Origin: Euperipatoides rowelli
Lineage: Eukaryota > Onychophora > Udeonychophora > Euonychophora > Peripatopsidae
Assembly: GCA_003024985.2 (NCBI GenBank)
Contig: PXIH01S0012252.1
Strand: one strand, 5' to 3'
DNA length: 10,435 bases
Below are positions 8,157 to 10,435 of this stretch, piece by piece. The notes beneath the pieces were generated by a model. That model saw nothing but the letters and a program-made list of their open reading frames with translations. It had not been told where the DNA came from and searched no databases. Position numbers and translations under genes: made by a program. Every line of letters begins with the position of its first letter. Position 1 is the stretch's first letter.

Positions 8157-8179
8157 GGGGGGGGGGGGGAAGGGACGGG
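8157..8179 (+). other. Poly-G tract with canonical G-quadruplex pattern
   Basis: Thirteen consecutive G, then AA-GGG-AC-GGG, satisfy the four-run G3+ pattern with short loops. It directly follows a run of A and lies just upstream, in minus-strand sense, of the TATA-like word at 8136-8144. The exact G count may be affected by sequencing of a homopolymer. Confidence 0.65.
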
Positions 8180-8722
8180 AGTTTGGAATATAGCCAACTG
8201 GATCTTAAAATTGACATTGTCTTTCTCTGGAGATTGTCTATAAGATTTATTAAAAGAGTTCAGATTACGATACAAAAGACATCATATCAGGAAACAGTTC
8301 ATGAAATGTACAGCGGTAAAATTTGCTTTGATTAATTTTCACTGAGACTAGGGGATGGGTTGAATTAGGACTTACAGTACAGGTTCTGAGATTATATAAA
8401 TTTAGACAGGTTTCAAAATAGTTAATAGTGCAGACCCAGCAAATACCTTGTGAGTTCGTCCAAAGAGTATTACTTGATCGGCGTTCAAACTATTTTCTTC
8501 GCCTCTTTGGTTGCAAGAGCCAGACTTCTGTTAGCAATCAAAAATCGGGTCCCATCTCTTGAATTAATGACTTGCAGAAGCTTTTAAGCCCTTTGGTTGT
8601 TAGGAGTGTTTTGAAGCTTGTTTAAAATGTGTGTATAGGTTGCCATCCCCTGTCATCTGCTTTCATGTAGATTAGGTGATGTCAGCCCAATATCAGCTCC
8701 CCCTAGTATTAGACTCAGATAG

Positions 8723-8736
8723 GTTTCCCTGGTAAC
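8723..8736. promoter_or_regulatory. RFX X-box-like inverted repeat
   Basis: GTTTCC-CT-GGTAAC has the two half-sites and two-base spacing of the X-box bound by RFX transcription factors (general form GTNNCC-N(0-3)-GGNAAC). It lies at the right edge of the distinct block. A single motif match in an intron is weak evidence for function. Confidence 0.35.
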
Positions 8737-8760
8737 CAAACAAAGGCAAGCAATTCGAAG

Positions 8761-9622
8761 ATAGTTCATGAAATTATTATTTGAAAAATAAAGATTTAGC
8801 TTAGGATGAACATTTATTATCATTTAGCTCAATATAGTCTCATATCAAATATTATTGTTCATAATTTCTTTATCTTTTCTTTGCAGTAAGGAGAGGCCCA
8901 GTATGGCTTGTAGGTTGGCTATATTCAAGGCACTGAGGGGGGGTGGGGGTGGATGTGCATACATAAATAATCAAAATCAGAATTAAAAGCATCCTAATTC
9001 TAACAAATTAATAATGCTAACTATTAAACAACGAACTTACAATACCTTCTTGGACAAACCAGGTGACATCAAAGATTAAGAATAAAACAGGATGTTTTGT
9101 TTTGTATATTGCTACTCCTTATATCAGCAAAGGACACTTTTATCTGATAAAATATTTCCCAAATGATAATTTCTTGTAATACCATTTGTAAAAATGAAGT
9201 GTACTATAACAGCACAATTCAGTAATTCTGCTATTGATAAAACAATGAATCTTGACCTCATTTTAATAACTTTCNCTCTGCATTCACCATACACTGTTAT
9301 TTTACTGTATTTGTTTATTTACTGTATAAAACAATTGAATCAGTGGTTATGAAATGGGCACAAGTTAAGATTTTGTCAAAAATGAGTTAAAATATTGCTA
9401 TATACTTTAATCCTAGCTCTACAGTTCTATGTGAAAAGAGTTTGTCATGTCTAAGGAATAACCACAACAGGCTAAACTTAAAGAAAAATTAGACAAACTT
9501 ATAAATATAAAAACAAAATACAGTTTTTATTGATTTCCTGAAAAAAAATAATTGTTGACTAATGCCCTTTTCAAAAACACTGATTCAATTAGTTTTTCGT
9601 TAAATTTGCATTTCTTAAATAG
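8761..9622. other. A/T-rich 3' part of the large intron
   Basis: No gene is visible. It contains a G-rich run at 8937-8952 (seven G, T, five G, T, GG) and one undetermined base at 9275. It ends in the acceptor TTTCTTAAATAG, which has a weak pyrimidine tract. The preceding AG at 9591-9592 is an unsuitable acceptor because the 30 bases it would add end in an in-frame TAG. Confidence 0.65.
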
Positions 9623-9765
9623 AATACTCCTGTCCCAGCAACAGTACCACCTCAACGAACATCTCCAGACATTCAACAAGAGCAACTGCGAATGCTTCAA
9701 CAGCAGCAATTAATACAACGCCAGATGTTACAACATCAGCTTTTACAACAACAGGCTTTTTTTAG
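9623..9765 (+). CDS. GIGYF: Internal exon of GIGYF, Q/L-rich stretch after the GYF domain
   Basis: This 143-base exon (AATAG|AAT to TTTAG|GTGAG) begins in phase 0, matching the exon ending at 271. It encodes 47 full codons plus two bases of the next. Residues 1-15 form a linker with five prolines. Residues 16-47 begin with the acidic start PDIQQEQL and continue as a Q/L/M-rich, probably helical run ending in QQQAFF. Fifteen of the 47 residues are Gln, encoded by mixed CAA and CAG, so this is not a pure triplet repeat. In vertebrate GIGYF1/2 the WGRVPF end of the GYF domain is likewise followed by a proline-rich linker, an ERL..QQEL-type start and a Q/L-rich segment, which supports both the order and the pairing of the exons. 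Reading through the donor gives an immediate TGA. Q-rich exons alone are not diagnostic; the phase match and neighbour carry the call. Confidence 0.83.
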
Positions 9766-10435
9766 GTGAGAAGAATATTTACATTAATGTACAGTAGTTG
9801 TGTTTTAGTTCAGGTGTGCTTCATATCGTAAAATCCAATATTCTAAATTCAAAATAAAAAATTTAATTTCCTTTTATTGTTTTAATATCAATACAAAATT
9901 GTAAAATTATATTTGTCTATTAATTATAGGCTAGGTCATATAAAATTTTATACATTTCAATTTTTCTACTACCATAAACTACTACTGTAAACACAAAAGT
10001 TTATAAGCTGTTAAAAATATAGCCTATAGTAAATTTATGATAGTAAAACTTTAATTTACTGCATAGTGGATATCTATGCGGTATATTTAATATTAATGAC
10101 CTTGCCTAATATAAACAAATTCAAACCTTCAAATGTTACTTTTACAGTATATCTTAGAATAATCTAGGAATGTTTTGATTTTTATTTTGCTGATGCCCAT
10201 TATTTTGCCTAGAATATGTTAGATGAAGTTAATTGATATCATGCTAAACATTTTTAAAGTGTAATATTTTGCTGGTTGTTCTTTATTCACAATATTAAAA
10301 TAATTTCATAATTTATACAAATTAAATATGGTAGGCCTATTCTCAACTCATATGTTTAGAAAGGCTAGATTACAGTTTACGGTTCCCCCTTCCAGATTGA
10401 GGTTATATACTGTACGTAATGGTCCAGACAAATTA
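9766..10435 (+). other. 5' part of the next GIGYF intron (partial)
   Basis: It starts with the donor GTGAGA and is A/T-rich to the window end. It holds several TACAGTA/TACTGTA words and one TAGGCCTA palindrome, but no further exon that I can support. Confidence 0.75.

Larger units (their letters stand above)
7020..8760. other. Compositionally distinct block, probably an unclassified mobile-element relic
   Basis: From about 7020 the sequence becomes noticeably richer in G and C, more complex, and marked by G runs (nine G at 7209-7217, thirteen G at 8157-8169). It returns to plain A/T-rich intron after about 8760. No protein frame with a known domain survives on either strand. On the minus strand it carries a TATATAAAG word (8144 to 8136), with an AATAAAG word (8036 to 8030) about 100 bases downstream, as in an LTR promoter followed by a polyadenylation signal. 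A motif of the form GTAAG(G)CTTCAC followed closely by GACTAGA occurs near 7025 and again near 7355. I could not find matching ends or a target-site duplication, so the class is unresolved. Confidence 0.4.
272..9622 (+). other. Large GIGYF intron of 9,351 bases
   Basis: The intron runs from GTAAGC at 272 to AAATAG at 9622 and is phase 0. It holds all the repeats listed below. The longest stop-free stretches in it are about 100 codons or less, A/T-rich, and without a domain I recognise, so I regard it as non-coding. An unseen small alternative exon cannot be excluded by eye. Confidence 0.82.

Noticed and set aside
8058-8243. 61-codon plus-strand frame with a glycine run
   Set aside because: The glycines come from the thirteen-G tract at 8157-8169. 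There is no domain or splice context.
1840-8760. The richer-GC blocks at about 1840-2640 and 7020-8760 as two copies of one element
   Set aside because: Both have minus-strand TATA and AATAAA-like words, but I could not align more than short A/T-rich stretches between them.
9527-9709. 60-codon minus-strand open frame
   Set aside because: It is antisense to the GIGYF exon at 9623-9765. Its Leu-rich part is the complement of the CAA/CAG glutamine codons.
1-10435. CRISPR arrays, rRNA genes, defence or biosynthetic operons, intact transposase or reverse-transcriptase genes
   Set aside because: No regularly spaced short repeats, no long coding frames and no conserved catalytic motifs are visible on either strand.

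Overview
This window looks like animal (metazoan) nuclear DNA, probably from an invertebrate. It is about 70% A+T and has no long open reading frame. It carries short exons with GT/AG borders, kilobase-scale introns, tRNA-derived repeats and microsatellites. I cannot name the species. One ambiguous base (N) at 9275 shows that this is a genome assembly.

The only protein-coding content I can support is two internal exons of one plus-strand gene, at 216-271 and 9623-9765. Exon 216-271 encodes the end of a GYF domain, including I-K-R-W-G-R-V-P-F. Exon 9623-9765 encodes a proline-containing linker followed by a Q/L-rich helical stretch. The first exon ends, and the second begins, exactly between codons. 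The joined reading frame follows the order seen in GIGYF proteins (GRB10-interacting GYF proteins, partners of 4EHP in translational repression). The remaining sequence is intron: the end of one (1-215), all of a 9,351-base intron (272-9622) and the start of a third (9766-10435).

The large intron is a mosaic of decayed repeats. From left to right it holds: two tRNA-like Pol III units placed head to head (625-895); a dispersed copy of a repeat family (1671-1840); a richer-GC block dense in inverted repeats with a CCAAT/TATA arrangement on the minus strand (about 1840-2640); a TTGCTTATTACTG minisatellite (2681-2793); short duplications with a 43-base period (3115-3318); and a tandem array of two and a third diverged units, the two longer ones containing inverted arms (3409-4463). 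After a featureless A/T-rich stretch comes a compositionally distinct block with G runs (about 7020-8760), then quiet DNA up to the second exon.

No CRISPR array, rRNA, intact transposase or reverse-transcriptase gene, or bacterial-type operon is visible. I did not find a new multi-gene system. The observations most worth following are the tandem array with inverted arms, the divergent tRNA-like pair, and a strong excess of a few short palindrome-like words (TACCGGTA, TAGGCCTA, TACAGTA/TACTGTA).
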